In this document: positions 44,834 to 53,549 of the stretch, one piece after another | Position numbering within the stretch: position 1 is the first letter of the stretch | How the letters are laid out: every line of letters starts with the position of its first letter | Origin: Chroococcidiopsis thermalis PCC 7203 | Lineage (GTDB): Bacteria; Cyanobacteriota; Cyanobacteriia; Cyanobacteriales; Chroococcidiopsidaceae | DNA length: 64,000 nucleotides | Assembly: GCF_000317125.1 (NCBI RefSeq) | Contig: NC_019695.1 | Location: forward strand, 5,196,336 to 5,260,335 | Direction: 5' to 3' | The notes under the pieces: generated by a model | What the model saw: only the letters and a program-made list of their open reading frames with translations | Database searches by the model: none | Told to the model about the DNA's origin: nothing | Program-made: the position numbers and the translations under genes

Positions 44834-45487
44834 TCACAAAAATGATTCTGTGCCGATCGCGCCACCTCCTAACTCTGTAGCAATTTGAACCAGGGTTTGC
44901 CAAAAATACGTACCAAACGTGCGATCGCACCAGACGCGAATGCATAACTTTCTCTCGATGTCAAGCGGGATAACGGTGACTGTGACACCAATTGCATTAG
45001 TCAAAACGACCGGACGATCGCCAAGTGATAATGCCTGAAAATTAAAGCTACAGGTTTGGCGTAAAAGCTCGTTGACGCGATCGCCCACTAGTCCTAAAGC
45101 GAGATCTTGCCGTAAAACCGGGTAAACTTTTGCGGGTGGAGACTTACAGGCAGTTGCTAACTGGGGAGCGATCGCGCTGTTGAGGCTATCTTCGATTAGA
45201 AATTCGGTCAGTCCCAACCGAGCAATAATCCCACCTTCGGGTAAGGGATGCCAAGTATTAGGGCGATCGGGAATTGGCAGTTTGCGATCGGCTAACCATT
45301 GGGCTGCATTCGCTCCTTTCACACCAAAGCGGGTCAAAAATGACAGATCGGCAATCCCTAACACAGAAACAGACTGGCGATCGCCTGGTAGCTTTACTAA
45401 GGAAGGCATACCGTTAGTGTCGCACCACACACCGTTAAGCGACTGGAGTGAATCGTGAATTGGACTCAGACGCAAAGGAGTATTCAT
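44834..45487 (-). CDS. mgdD: Sarcosine-oxidase gamma-like subunit, N-methylglutamate dehydrogenase MgdD
   Basis: The protein has 217 residues. It is of the SoxG family (GcvT-like fold): VSVLGIADLSFLTRFGVKGANAAQWL near residue 40 and ARLGLTEFLIEDSL later. It overlaps mgdC by 4 bases, so stoichiometric translation is likely. In heterotetrameric sarcosine oxidases the gamma chain helps form the cavity that leads to the folate site. It is the fourth gene in the unit and precedes gmaS. Confidence 0.85.
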   Translation of the reverse strand: MNTPLRLSPIHDSLQSLNGVWCDTNGMPSLVKLPGDRQSVSVLGIADLSFLTRFGVKGANAAQWLADRKLPIPDRPNTWHPLPEGGIIARLGLTEFLIEDSLNSAIAPQLATACKSPPAKVYPVLRQDLALGLVGDRVNELLRQTCSFNFQALSLGDRPVVLTNAIGVTVTVIPLDIERKLCIRVWCDRTFGTYFWQTLVQIATELGGGAIGTESFL

Positions 45488-48384
45488 GCGATCGCCTCCT
45501 GGCGTTGTGCCGTTTCTTGCTGGCGTTGGTTTTCAGGGTCGTAGAATGGTGTGGGACTGACTGTTGCCTTAACGAGTGCGCCATCAGATAAACGAATCGA
45601 AATGCGATCGCCGATCGCCCCTAATTCTGGTTTGACGTAGGCAAGTCCGATATACTGCTGAAGCGTGGGACTAAAAGCAATACTGGTAACGCGACCTGCA
45701 ATTTCACCGCGATCGATGACCAAATGACACTCTTGGGGCGCAGTTCCTTGATTAGGGTCGAGCGTAAAACCAACTATCTTTTGCGCGATCGGTCGTTTAG
45801 CAATAGCTTGCAGGCTGCGCTGACCGATGAAAAATGGCTTATCTAATTTAACCGCCCATCCTAAATTAGCCTCCCTCGGAGTTGTCAAACCATCGGTATC
45901 TTGACCGACAATCAAATGTCCTTTTTCCAACCGCAAAAGCCGTTGTGCTTCCACGCCAAAGGGCGCAATCCCGTAAGCCTTACCTGCGGCGAAAAGAGCA
46001 TCCCAAACAGCCGGAGCCGACTCAGCCGCAACGTGAATTTCGTAACCCCACTCGCCTACAAAACCAACTCGGATTAAAATCGCTTCAATTCCCGCCACCA
46101 ATGCTTCTCGTACAGCCAAGTAGGGAAAAGCAGCACTGGAAAGATCGCAATCCGTCAGTTGTGCCAAGACATCGCGAGCATAAACTCCAGCAAGGTTCAT
46201 TGCCGATCGCGCTCCAGTTAAATTTACCAAACCGCAATCTAACCCCCACATCGTATTCAGCCGCGACAGTTCTCGGTAAATCGTCGCTGCACCGGAAGTC
46301 GTCGTCGTGAAATAAAAATGCTCGGCTCCCAGTCGCGCAATGACACCATCGTCAATAATTATGCCTGTCTCGTCTAGCATCAGTGCATAGCGCGACATCC
46401 CCAATTTCAAATTGCTGTAGCGTCCAGTGTAAACTCGCTCTAAAAACTCGGCAGCATCCGCCCCGCGCAATTCTAATTTTCCTAACGTCCCAACATCGAT
46501 CGCACCTACGCGAGTCCGCACGGCTTTCACTTCAGCCCGAATGCAATCTTCGCGGCTCTTTCCAGGTTGGGTGTAGAATTCAGGTCGTCGCCATACCCCT
46601 GCCAGCACGAACTCAGCACCCAAGGCAGCATGACGACTATGCAAAGGAGTATAGCGCTCTGGCGTAAAGCCCCGTCCGGCTAAGTGAGATAAGGGGACTG
46701 GATGAAAGAACGGTCGAGCGGTGGTTGTACCCACTTCAGCAGGAGATTTTCCCGTAATGCGTGCCAAAATTCGCAATGCATTCATGTTAGAGTGCTTACC
46801 CTGGCTCGGTCCCATGCCTACAGTGGTAAATCGCTTCAGCAATTCAATATTGTCAAATCCTTCCTGAATCGCATTCGGAAAATCTTTCAACTGAAGGTCT
46901 TCATCAAAATCGACAAAGTTCTTACCTGCTGGATGTTCTACGATCGCCCACGAATGTGAGGGGGATTCTGAACCAGAAGCGGCGGCGATTTCGACTGGTT
47001 CTGTCAATCCCAGAAAAGCAGCCGCCTCCAATCCCGCCCGACGACCATCGAGTAGCTTGCGATCGAATTCGTACACGCCATTCACCCGTCCGCAGGCAAA
47101 CACGCCCGTAGGTAAGCGATCGGGAACGAACTGTTGCAAGCCGTTATCGAAGCGCATTTTCGTTCCAGCTTGGGAGAGCAAATTTGCCGCGCCTGCCCAG
47201 CCGACACTCATAATCATCCCATCGCAGGCGATCGCTTGTTTGAATTCTGTCTGCGGTTTGCCGTTGGCATCAAGCGGACAAATTACCGCACCCGAAACGC
47301 CGTCACTTGCCGGATTCGTCTTGGCTTCGTAAATACAATGGCTGGTAAAAATGGGAATACCAAGCGCTTGTAAGGCTTGAGTAATTGAGTTAGTTGTGTA
47401 GGTCGATCGTAAATCCGCGATCGCCTTCACCTCAACGCCATGCTTTGCTAAATCTAAAGCAGCCTCATAACCATGACTGTTTGCTGTCAATACTACAGCT
47501 CGATGCATCGGTTTGACAGCATAGCGATAAATCAACCGTTGCGCTGCCGAAGCTAACATCACTCCTGGTAAGTCGTTATTGCGAAACACGGCAGGCTGTT
47601 CGTATGCCCCATTTGCCATGATGACCGCTTTTGCCCGCAATTTAGTCAGACGTTCTCGATCCACTAAGGGAATCCAGCGATCGGCATAATACGCAGCAGC
47701 TACAGTTTCGGTGTAAAGACGGATGCGATCGCAATTTTTAACTGCTTCCACGAGTTCTTGCGTCTGCGTCAATCGTTCGCCAGAACCGCCTGCCCTGGCA
47801 TTCTCATCCACAATCACTACATTTGCCCCTGCATCGGCTGCGGCTAATGCTGCTGACAATCCCGCCACACCTGCGCCAATGACTAGCACGTCGCAAAAAT
47901 CATACTGCTTTGCCGTGCGAATATGCGGTGTAGAGAAATCGACTTTGCCCAATCCGCTTAGATTGCGAATCGTGCGTTCCCAGAAGGGAAACAGTCGTTT
48001 ATTGTGAAAGGCTTTGTAGTAAAACCCGACTGGGAGCAGAGGCGAGAAAAAATCTAAAATGCTGTGGCGATCGCCCATCACTCCACCATGCGTATTCACC
48101 GCATACAGGGACATTCCCGCCTCTAATGGCGTGACATCGGCTCGGACGTTGAGCTGTTGCCCATTTTGCATCAAAGTATTAACATCGTGACTCGCCAAAC
48201 TCAAAATTCCGCGCGGACGGTGGTATTTGAAACTGCGTCCCAGTACTCGTTGTCCAGCAGCCCATAACGCACTGGCGATCGTGTCTCCGGCATAACCCCA
48301 AAAGCGATTTCCTTCAAAGGTGAAATCAATTCGCTGGCTGCGATCGATCCATTCACCGGAGATGGGAGGTAGGCGATTGCTCAT
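45484..48384 (-). CDS. mgdC: Sarcosine-oxidase alpha-like subunit, N-methylglutamate dehydrogenase MgdC
   Basis: The protein has 966 residues, normal for the family. Residues about 15-100 are the Fer2_4-like N-terminus (GYAGDTIASALWAAGQRVLGRSFKYHRPRG). Next is a dinucleotide-binding domain, DVLVIGAGVAGLSAALAAADAG near 170, and VILTANSHGYEAAL near 305. The C-terminal 370 residues are a GcvT-like aminomethyltransferase (GKLELRGADAAEFLERVYT, GARSAMNLAGVYARDVL, GFVGEWGYEIHV, RLEKGHLIVGQDTDG), the site where tetrahydrofolate would accept the oxidised methyl group. The product would be 5,10-methylene-tetrahydrofolate, or formaldehyde without folate. Confidence 0.9.
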   Translation of the reverse strand: MSNRLPPISGEWIDRSQRIDFTFEGNRFWGYAGDTIASALWAAGQRVLGRSFKYHRPRGILSLASHDVNTLMQNGQQLNVRADVTPLEAGMSLYAVNTHGGVMGDRHSILDFFSPLLPVGFYYKAFHNKRLFPFWERTIRNLSGLGKVDFSTPHIRTAKQYDFCDVLVIGAGVAGLSAALAAADAGANVVIVDENARAGGSGERLTQTQELVEAVKNCDRIRLYTETVAAAYYADRWIPLVDRERLTKLRAKAVIMANGAYEQPAVFRNNDLPGVMLASAAQRLIYRYAVKPMHRAVVLTANSHGYEAALDLAKHGVEVKAIADLRSTYTTNSITQALQALGIPIFTSHCIYEAKTNPASDGVSGAVICPLDANGKPQTEFKQAIACDGMIMSVGWAGAANLLSQAGTKMRFDNGLQQFVPDRLPTGVFACGRVNGVYEFDRKLLDGRRAGLEAAAFLGLTEPVEIAAASGSESPSHSWAIVEHPAGKNFVDFDEDLQLKDFPNAIQEGFDNIELLKRFTTVGMGPSQGKHSNMNALRILARITGKSPAEVGTTTARPFFHPVPLSHLAGRGFTPERYTPLHSRHAALGAEFVLAGVWRRPEFYTQPGKSREDCIRAEVKAVRTRVGAIDVGTLGKLELRGADAAEFLERVYTGRYSNLKLGMSRYALMLDETGIIIDDGVIARLGAEHFYFTTTTSGAATIYRELSRLNTMWGLDCGLVNLTGARSAMNLAGVYARDVLAQLTDCDLSSAAFPYLAVREALVAGIEAILIRVGFVGEWGYEIHVAAESAPAVWDALFAAGKAYGIAPFGVEAQRLLRLEKGHLIVGQDTDGLTTPREANLGWAVKLDKPFFIGQRSLQAIAKRPIAQKIVGFTLDPNQGTAPQECHLVIDRGEIAGRVTSIAFSPTLQQYIGLAYVKPELGAIGDRISIRLSDGALVKATVSPTPFYDPENQRQQETAQRQEAIA

Positions 48385-48396
48385 GCAACATTCTCC

Positions 48397-48654
48397 TCAC
48401 CGAATAAATAAATATAAGTAGGTACGCAAGACCTCATCAGTCAGCGTATTGCGCTCTGCAATAAACCAGGTATTACTTGGCGTATGACACCACCATTCCT
48501 GTTTAATTCCAGGTACGCTAGTGCGATTAAAGACGTACTCCGCCCACGTTGCATCGTCAACTGTTTGCGGATCGGGCATGGAGCGAACTTCCCCGCCACA
48601 GATAAACTCAGAAATCGGTCTTGTCCCGTTAATCGGACAGGTCATCATTTTCAT
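48397..48654 (-). CDS. mgdB: Sarcosine-oxidase delta-like subunit, N-methylglutamate dehydrogenase MgdB
   Basis: A small zinc-fold protein of 85 residues. It reads TCPINGTRPISEFICGGEV, where many sarcosine-oxidase delta chains have CPxCGxR; here Asn replaces the second Cys of that pair. The later WAEYVFNRTSVPGIKQEWWCHTPSNTWFIAERNTLTDEVLRTY is the conserved delta-chain tail, with one further Cys and a His as possible ligands. The variant CPxNG form is, as far as I recall, common in the N-methylglutamate dehydrogenase branch. It lies between mgdA and mgdC with short gaps of 2 and 12 bases. Confidence 0.87.
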   Translation of the reverse strand: MKMMTCPINGTRPISEFICGGEVRSMPDPQTVDDATWAEYVFNRTSVPGIKQEWWCHTPSNTWFIAERNTLTDEVLRTYLYLFIR

Positions 48655-48656
48655 CG

Positions 48657-49898
48657 TTAATGCCCCACTGATGCTGCACCCTTTTCACCCACCAACGCAT
48701 AATTTTTAAATCGATCGAGAGAGAATTTTGTAATTAATTCGTGAGTGCGATCGCTCGCCACGGTATACGCCATCGTTTTGCCACACACCGGAGTTGCCTT
48801 AAAGCCCCAAGTCCCCCAACCAGCATCGAGATAAAATCCCGCGATCGCGGTTTTACCCATAATTGGCGCAAAGTCAGGTGTCATATCTGCCATCCCTGCC
48901 CATTGCCGCACAACTTTAACGTGAGAGAGAAACGGAAAGAGTTCCAGCATATGCGCTGCTAATCCCTCTACAAAATCCAAGGTCGATCGCGTGGAATGTA
49001 ATTCATAAGGATCGAGTGAGGCTCCCATGACTAACTCTCCCCGTGCGGTTTGACTGACGTAGACGTGCAAGCTACCCGAAACAACGATCGGATCGAGCCA
49101 GGGTTTCATTGGTTCGCTGACCATTGCTTGTAATGGATGGACGTAAATGGGCGATCGCAGTCCTACCATTTGCAACAGGCGTGGTGTAAATCCGGCAACC
49201 GCACACAAGACTCGCGGTGTCGAAATGTTGCCGCGAGTTGTTTGTACTCCTGTCACTTTGCCCGATTCAACTTGAATACCCAAAACTTCTGTTTGCTGGT
49301 GAATTTCGACTCCCCGCCGATCTGCACCACGACCGTAACCCCACGCTACCGCATCGTGACGGGCAATGCTCCCGGGTGCGTGATAGAGTGCGCCCATGAC
49401 TGGAGCCTTGCCACCACACGTCAAATCCATGTGCGGGCAAGCTTTTTTAATTTCATCCGGCTCGACTAATTCGCTCTCAATGCCGAAATGCTTGTTAACC
49501 TCCGCCCGCCAGCGCATCGTTCGGATTGCAGAGTCAGTATGAGCGAGCGTGAAATGTCCCCGCGTGGAATAAAACAAATTCAGGTCAAAATCTTGCGCTA
49601 AGTCTTGCCAGAGTCGCAGCGATTCATCGTAAAACTTTACGCCTTCTGGGGTGAGATAGTTGGAGCGAATAATCGTCGTGTTGCGTCCCGTATTTCCGCC
49701 GCCAAGATAACCTTTTTCGAGAACAGCTATATCGGTCATGCCATAATCTCGCGCCAGATAATAAGCGGCTGCCAGTCCGTGTCCGCCTGCACCAATGATG
49801 ACAGCATCGTAATTTGGTTTGAGGCGATCGCGATGGCGGAACATTGCGGGTTCTGGATGCTGCTTCGCCAGCGCAAATTTCAGCAGATTCAGAGGCAT
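48657..49898 (-). CDS. mgdA: Sarcosine-oxidase beta-like subunit, N-methylglutamate dehydrogenase MgdA
   Basis: A DAO-family flavoprotein of 413 residues. YDAVIIGAGGHGLAAAYYLARDYG near residue 30 is the FAD fold; AVLEKGYLGGGNTGRNTTIIRSNYL is the conserved beta-subunit segment that follows; TPDFAPIMGKTAIAGFYLDAGWGTWGFKATPVCGK is the C-terminal FAD signature. It oxidises the N-methyl amine to the imine. It is the first gene of the unit: its ribosome binding site (AGGAA, seven bases upstream) overlaps the palindrome at 49906-49918, so a bound regulator there could also affect translation start. Confidence 0.9.
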   Translation of the reverse strand: MPLNLLKFALAKQHPEPAMFRHRDRLKPNYDAVIIGAGGHGLAAAYYLARDYGMTDIAVLEKGYLGGGNTGRNTTIIRSNYLTPEGVKFYDESLRLWQDLAQDFDLNLFYSTRGHFTLAHTDSAIRTMRWRAEVNKHFGIESELVEPDEIKKACPHMDLTCGGKAPVMGALYHAPGSIARHDAVAWGYGRGADRRGVEIHQQTEVLGIQVESGKVTGVQTTRGNISTPRVLCAVAGFTPRLLQMVGLRSPIYVHPLQAMVSEPMKPWLDPIVVSGSLHVYVSQTARGELVMGASLDPYELHSTRSTLDFVEGLAAHMLELFPFLSHVKVVRQWAGMADMTPDFAPIMGKTAIAGFYLDAGWGTWGFKATPVCGKTMAYTVASDRTHELITKFSLDRFKNYALVGEKGAASVGH

Positions 49899-49900
49899 CG

Positions 49901-49971
49901 TAAGTTTCCTGACAGGAACCTTTGCTGAATATCATGCATCAAAGATTTCTGGGTGTCAACAAAGTTTCCTG
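49901..49971. promoter_or_regulatory. Candidate operator array of the methylamine unit
   Basis: In the 152-base gap between mgdA and its divergent regulator are four related 11-mers: TAAGTTTCCTG (49901), an inverted copy reading AAAGGTTCCTG on the minus strand (49913-49923), AAAGATTTCTG (49941) and AAAGTTTCCTG (49961). The first two form the palindrome TTCCTG-A-CAGGAA (49906-49918). The direct copies are spaced by 40 and 20 bases, near whole turns of the helix. A binding site for the XRE-cupin regulator is inferred. No perfect NtcA site (GTA-N8-TAC) was seen in the gap. Confidence 0.6.
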
Positions 49972-50050
49972 CTATGATTCAAAACGATGTAAGGTGAAAT
50001 GGTAGCCAGCGCTGTTTCTCTACACTGCTCCCATACTATGAGGTAAGCGC

Positions 50051-50695
50051 ATGACAGATGCTACGGCAAATGGACTGGAGCGTTCCCAAGTACCAGCCGT
50101 CGATCCGCTCGAACGCTACATCGGCAGTACGATTCGAGAAATGCGTCAAAAACTCGGACTCACCATTGCTGAAATTTCGGAACAGACGGGAATTTCGCGG
50201 GGGATGTTGTCCAAGATTGAAAACGCTCAAACTGCTACGAGTTTGGAAACATTGACCAAAATTGCCCGTGCTTTAGGTATTTCCCTGTCAGCCTTCTTTC
50301 GCAATTACGACGTACCCACAGGCAGCGCCCAGCATGTGAAAAACGGTGAAGGGATGGAAGTCGTGCGTCGCGGTACAAAGCGAGGACATACCTATCACCT
50401 GCTAGCATACGATCGCGGTTCGACAAAACTATTTGAGCCTTTTCTGATCGCTATGGATGACGCTTCCGAAGTGTTTCCCACCTTCGAGCATCCTGGGGTT
50501 GAGTTCATTTATATGCTGGAAGGAAAGCTTGAATACCGTCACGGACAATCAACTTACTTACTAGAACCTGGTGACGCATTGACTTTTCGCGGTGATATTC
50601 CTCATGGTCCTGAAAAACTGATCGAGTTACCGATTCGCTTTCTTGCGATAATTCACTATGCCACATCTGATGGCGATCGCATGAGTAGGGAGTAG
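50051..50695 (+). CDS. XRE-cupin transcriptional regulator
   Basis: The protein has 214 residues. Residues about 25-80 are a helix-turn-helix, IREMRQKLGLTIAEISEQTGISRGMLSKIENAQTATSLETL, followed by KIARALGISLSAFF. Residues about 130-200 are a cupin: HPGVEFIYMLEGKLEYRHG, YLLEPGDALTFRGDIPHGPEKL, with His and Glu residues that could bind a metal and a small effector. This is the PuuR-type architecture that controls amine and polyamine use. It is divergent from mgdA and so the likely local regulator. Its final codons and stop fall within a GAGTAGG repeat (50683-50696). Confidence 0.92.
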   Translation: MTDATANGLERSQVPAVDPLERYIGSTIREMRQKLGLTIAEISEQTGISRGMLSKIENAQTATSLETLTKIARALGISLSAFFRNYDVPTGSAQHVKNGEGMEVVRRGTKRGHTYHLLAYDRGSTKLFEPFLIAMDDASEVFPTFEHPGVEFIYMLEGKLEYRHGQSTYLLEPGDALTFRGDIPHGPEKLIELPIRFLAIIHYATSDGDRMSRE

Positions 50696-50744
50696 GGAGC
50701 AGTGATGTATAGAAAAAACTCGATCTTATAGGACAAGGTAAAAA

Positions 50745-50770
50745 AATAGGTGGGCATTTACCCACCTATT
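50745..50770. terminator. Intrinsic terminator between regulator and clpB
   Basis: A perfect 10-bp stem AATAGGTGGG / CCCACCTATT with loop CATTTA. Reading on the minus strand it is followed by a run of seven T, so it is a good terminator for clpB (whose stop lies at its edge, 50773); it may also stop the convergent regulator transcript. Confidence 0.85.
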
Positions 50771-50772
50771 AA

Positions 50773-53400
50773 TTAATTAGATTGTGTCGTTAATATCTCC
50801 ACGGGCAAACGCTTAAAAGCAAGACGTTCGTTTTCCACATCAACAAAAATCGTATCGCCGTCGTTGAATTCATTCCGCAGAATTGACTTAGCAATTTGCG
50901 TTTCCAATTCCCGCTGAATTGCTCGTTTTAAAGGACGCGCACCAAATACGGGATCGTAACCTACTTCTGCCAAGAAATCTAAAGCAGCATCAGAAAGACG
51001 CAACGACATCTTGCGATCGCCCAGTCTTTGCTCCAATCGCTGAATTTGCAACTTGACAATCTGCCGCAATTCTTGTATTTGTAGAGCGTGGAAAATAATG
51101 ATCTCGTCAATTCGGTTGAGGAATTCTGGACGGAAACTATTACGCATCGCTTCCATCACCCGACCGCGCATTTCTTCATAGCGCGAGTCATCCCCGGCAA
51201 TATCTAAAATGTATTGCGAACCGATGTTGCTGGTCATAATCACAATGGTATTCTTGAAATCCACTGTATGACCTTGAGCATCCGTCACCCTACCGTCATC
51301 TAAAATTTGCAGCATGACGTTGAAAACATCTGGGTGTGCTTTTTCGATTTCGTCGAATAACACGACAGAATACGGACGACGGCGAATCGCTTCAGTCAGT
51401 TGTCCCCCTTCGTCATAACCTACATAACCAGGAGGCGCGCCAATTAAACGCGATACGGCGTGTTTCTCCATGTACTCCGACATATCGATCCGTACCAACG
51501 CCTCTTCGGTGTCGAAGAGATATGCGGCTAAAGCCTTCGCCAATTCGGTCTTGCCTACACCCGTGGGACCGAGGAAAATAAAACTAGCAATCGGACGATT
51601 TGGATCGGCTAAACCAGCACGCGATCGCTGAATCGCATCAGCTACAGCTGTCACTGCTTCATTTTGCCCGATGACACGATGGTGCAATTCGTCTTCTAAG
51701 TTGAGTAGTTTCTCTTTCTCAGTTTCGACTAACTTACTGATTGGAATACCCGTCCACTTAGAAATAACTTCAGCGATATCGGCTTCAGTAACTTCCTCCC
51801 GTAGCAGCGATTTACCCGTTGTTTGCGTTTGGGTTAACTGACTTTCAGCGGCTTCCAATTGTCGATGCAAATCGGTCAATTTTCCATATTTTAATTCTGC
51901 CGCTTTATTGAGATCGTAATCTCTTTCTGCTTGCTGAATTTCGACGTTGACGCGATCGATCTCTTCTTTGACAGACTGAATTTTATTAATAACATCCTTT
52001 TCAGACTGCCATTGAGCGTTAAGCGCCGCTTGTTCTTCCTTGAGATCGGCAACTTCTTTTTCTAACCGTCCTAACCTTTCACGCGAAGCCGGATCGCTCT
52101 CTTTTTCTAAAGATAAGCGTTCCATTTCTAATTGCAATATCTTGCGATCGATCTCGTCTAATTCTTCCGGCTTTGAGGTGATTTCCATTTTCAGCCGCGC
52201 CGCCGCCTCGTCTACCAAGTCGATTGCTTTGTCGGGTAAAAAGCGATCGCTAATGTACCGATTTGACAGAGTAGCTGCTGCAACCACAGCACTATCGGAA
52301 ATTCTTACCCCGTGGTGGACTTCATACCGTTCTTTCAAACCGCGCAGAATCGAAATTGTATCTTCTACGCTGGGTTGATCGACATAAACTTGTTGGAAAC
52401 GTCGTTCCAACGCCGCATCTTTTTCAATATATTTGCGGTACTCATCCAAAGTTGTCGCCCCAATACAACGCAGTTCACCCCGCGCTAGCATTGGTTTGAG
52501 CAAGTTCCCTGCATCCATCGCCCCTTGGGTAGCACCCGCACCGACAACGGTATGAATTTCGTCGATAAATAGGACGATATTACCTTTAGACTCGGTGACT
52601 TCTTTCAATACCGCTTTTAGACGTTCTTCAAACTCACCCCGAAACTTCGCCCCTGCAATTAATGCTCCCATATCTAAGGCGATTAACTTGCGGTCTTTAA
52701 GCGACTGGGGTACGTCACCAGCGACAATCCGCTGTGCTAAGCCTTCGGCGATCGCAGTTTTACCGACACCAGGTTCGCCAATCAGTACGGGGTTGTTTTT
52801 AGTGCGGCGAGACAAAATTTGGACTGTGCGACGAATTTCATCGTCCCGTCCGATTACGGGATCGAGCTTACCTTGACGGGCAGCGTCAGTCAAGTCACGT
52901 CCGTACTTTTCGAGTGCTTCGTATTTGCCTTCTGGATTTTGGTCGGTCACTTTCTGATTTCCACGCACTTGTTTAATTGTATTTTTTAGTTTGTTTTCGT
53001 CTAACCCAAACTCTTGAAATAAACTCCTACCGAAGCGATCGTCCTTAGCGTAAGCTAACAACAAATGCTCGATCGAAATGTATTCGTCAGCAAATTCCTG
53101 ACGGTAAGCATCAGCTCTATCTAATAGGGTATCGAGGCTGCGTCCTAGATAAACAGAGCTAACGCTACCAGAAAGTTTGGGCTGACGTTTAATAAATTGC
53201 TCGGTGCGATCGCGTAACTTCGTGACATTAACACCAGCTTTATTAAAAATACTACTTGCCAAGCCTTCTTGGTCCAGCAGCGCTTTCATTAAGTGTTCGC
53301 TTTCAATTTGCTGCTGCGGAACGGCTTTAGCAATATCTGGGGTATGGGCGATCGCTTCCCAGGCTTTTTCGGTAAATTGATTGGGATTAGTGGGTTGCAT
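50773..53400 (-). CDS. clpB: ATP-dependent chaperone ClpB
   Basis: A disaggregase of 875 residues that pulls proteins out of aggregates with DnaK. The N-domain begins [20 protein letters not shown]. The first AAA module has Walker A GEPGVGKT and [17 protein letters not shown]. The coiled-coil middle domain (about 410-530) separates it from the second module, Walker A GPTGVGKT and [20 protein letters not shown]. It lacks the ClpP-binding IGF loop expected in ClpA/ClpC. No CIRCE element is visible upstream, so heat control may use a different system. Cyanobacteria often carry two ClpB; which one this is cannot be told. Confidence 0.96.
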   Translation of the reverse strand: MQPTNPNQFTEKAWEAIAHTPDIAKAVPQQQIESEHLMKALLDQEGLASSIFNKAGVNVTKLRDRTEQFIKRQPKLSGSVSSVYLGRSLDTLLDRADAYRQEFADEYISIEHLLLAYAKDDRFGRSLFQEFGLDENKLKNTIKQVRGNQKVTDQNPEGKYEALEKYGRDLTDAARQGKLDPVIGRDDEIRRTVQILSRRTKNNPVLIGEPGVGKTAIAEGLAQRIVAGDVPQSLKDRKLIALDMGALIAGAKFRGEFEERLKAVLKEVTESKGNIVLFIDEIHTVVGAGATQGAMDAGNLLKPMLARGELRCIGATTLDEYRKYIEKDAALERRFQQVYVDQPSVEDTISILRGLKERYEVHHGVRISDSAVVAAATLSNRYISDRFLPDKAIDLVDEAAARLKMEITSKPEELDEIDRKILQLEMERLSLEKESDPASRERLGRLEKEVADLKEEQAALNAQWQSEKDVINKIQSVKEEIDRVNVEIQQAERDYDLNKAAELKYGKLTDLHRQLEAAESQLTQTQTTGKSLLREEVTEADIAEVISKWTGIPISKLVETEKEKLLNLEDELHHRVIGQNEAVTAVADAIQRSRAGLADPNRPIASFIFLGPTGVGKTELAKALAAYLFDTEEALVRIDMSEYMEKHAVSRLIGAPPGYVGYDEGGQLTEAIRRRPYSVVLFDEIEKAHPDVFNVMLQILDDGRVTDAQGHTVDFKNTIVIMTSNIGSQYILDIAGDDSRYEEMRGRVMEAMRNSFRPEFLNRIDEIIIFHALQIQELRQIVKLQIQRLEQRLGDRKMSLRLSDAALDFLAEVGYDPVFGARPLKRAIQRELETQIAKSILRNEFNDGDTIFVDVENERLAFKRLPVEILTTQSN

Positions 53401-53549
53401 CCGTTACTGTCCCCTCCGCTAAAATCTACTAACCATTAGAGCTATTTCTGGCTCATGCCTCCCTCTATCGTCATTGTAGAAATACAGACATAGGATGCAA
53501 GATCGGTGTTTACGCAATCCATACGGGGTATTCCCGAATGATTAGTGAC

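Noticed and set aside
45882-46310. Pro/Arg-rich open frame antisense to mgdC
   Set aside because: Composition is that expected from the complement of a coding frame; no start context or family.
45484-49898. Plain sarcosine oxidase operon
   Set aside because: Linkage to gmaS and mgsABC points to N-methylglutamate as substrate; no glyA or other glycine-betaine degradation gene is next to it.
49899-50050. NtcA site controlling the methylamine unit
   Set aside because: No GTA-N8-TAC match in the gap; degenerate sites cannot be excluded.
53401-53549. CIRCE heat-shock operator upstream of clpB
   Set aside because: No TTAGCACTC-N9-GAGTGCTAA-like pair is present.
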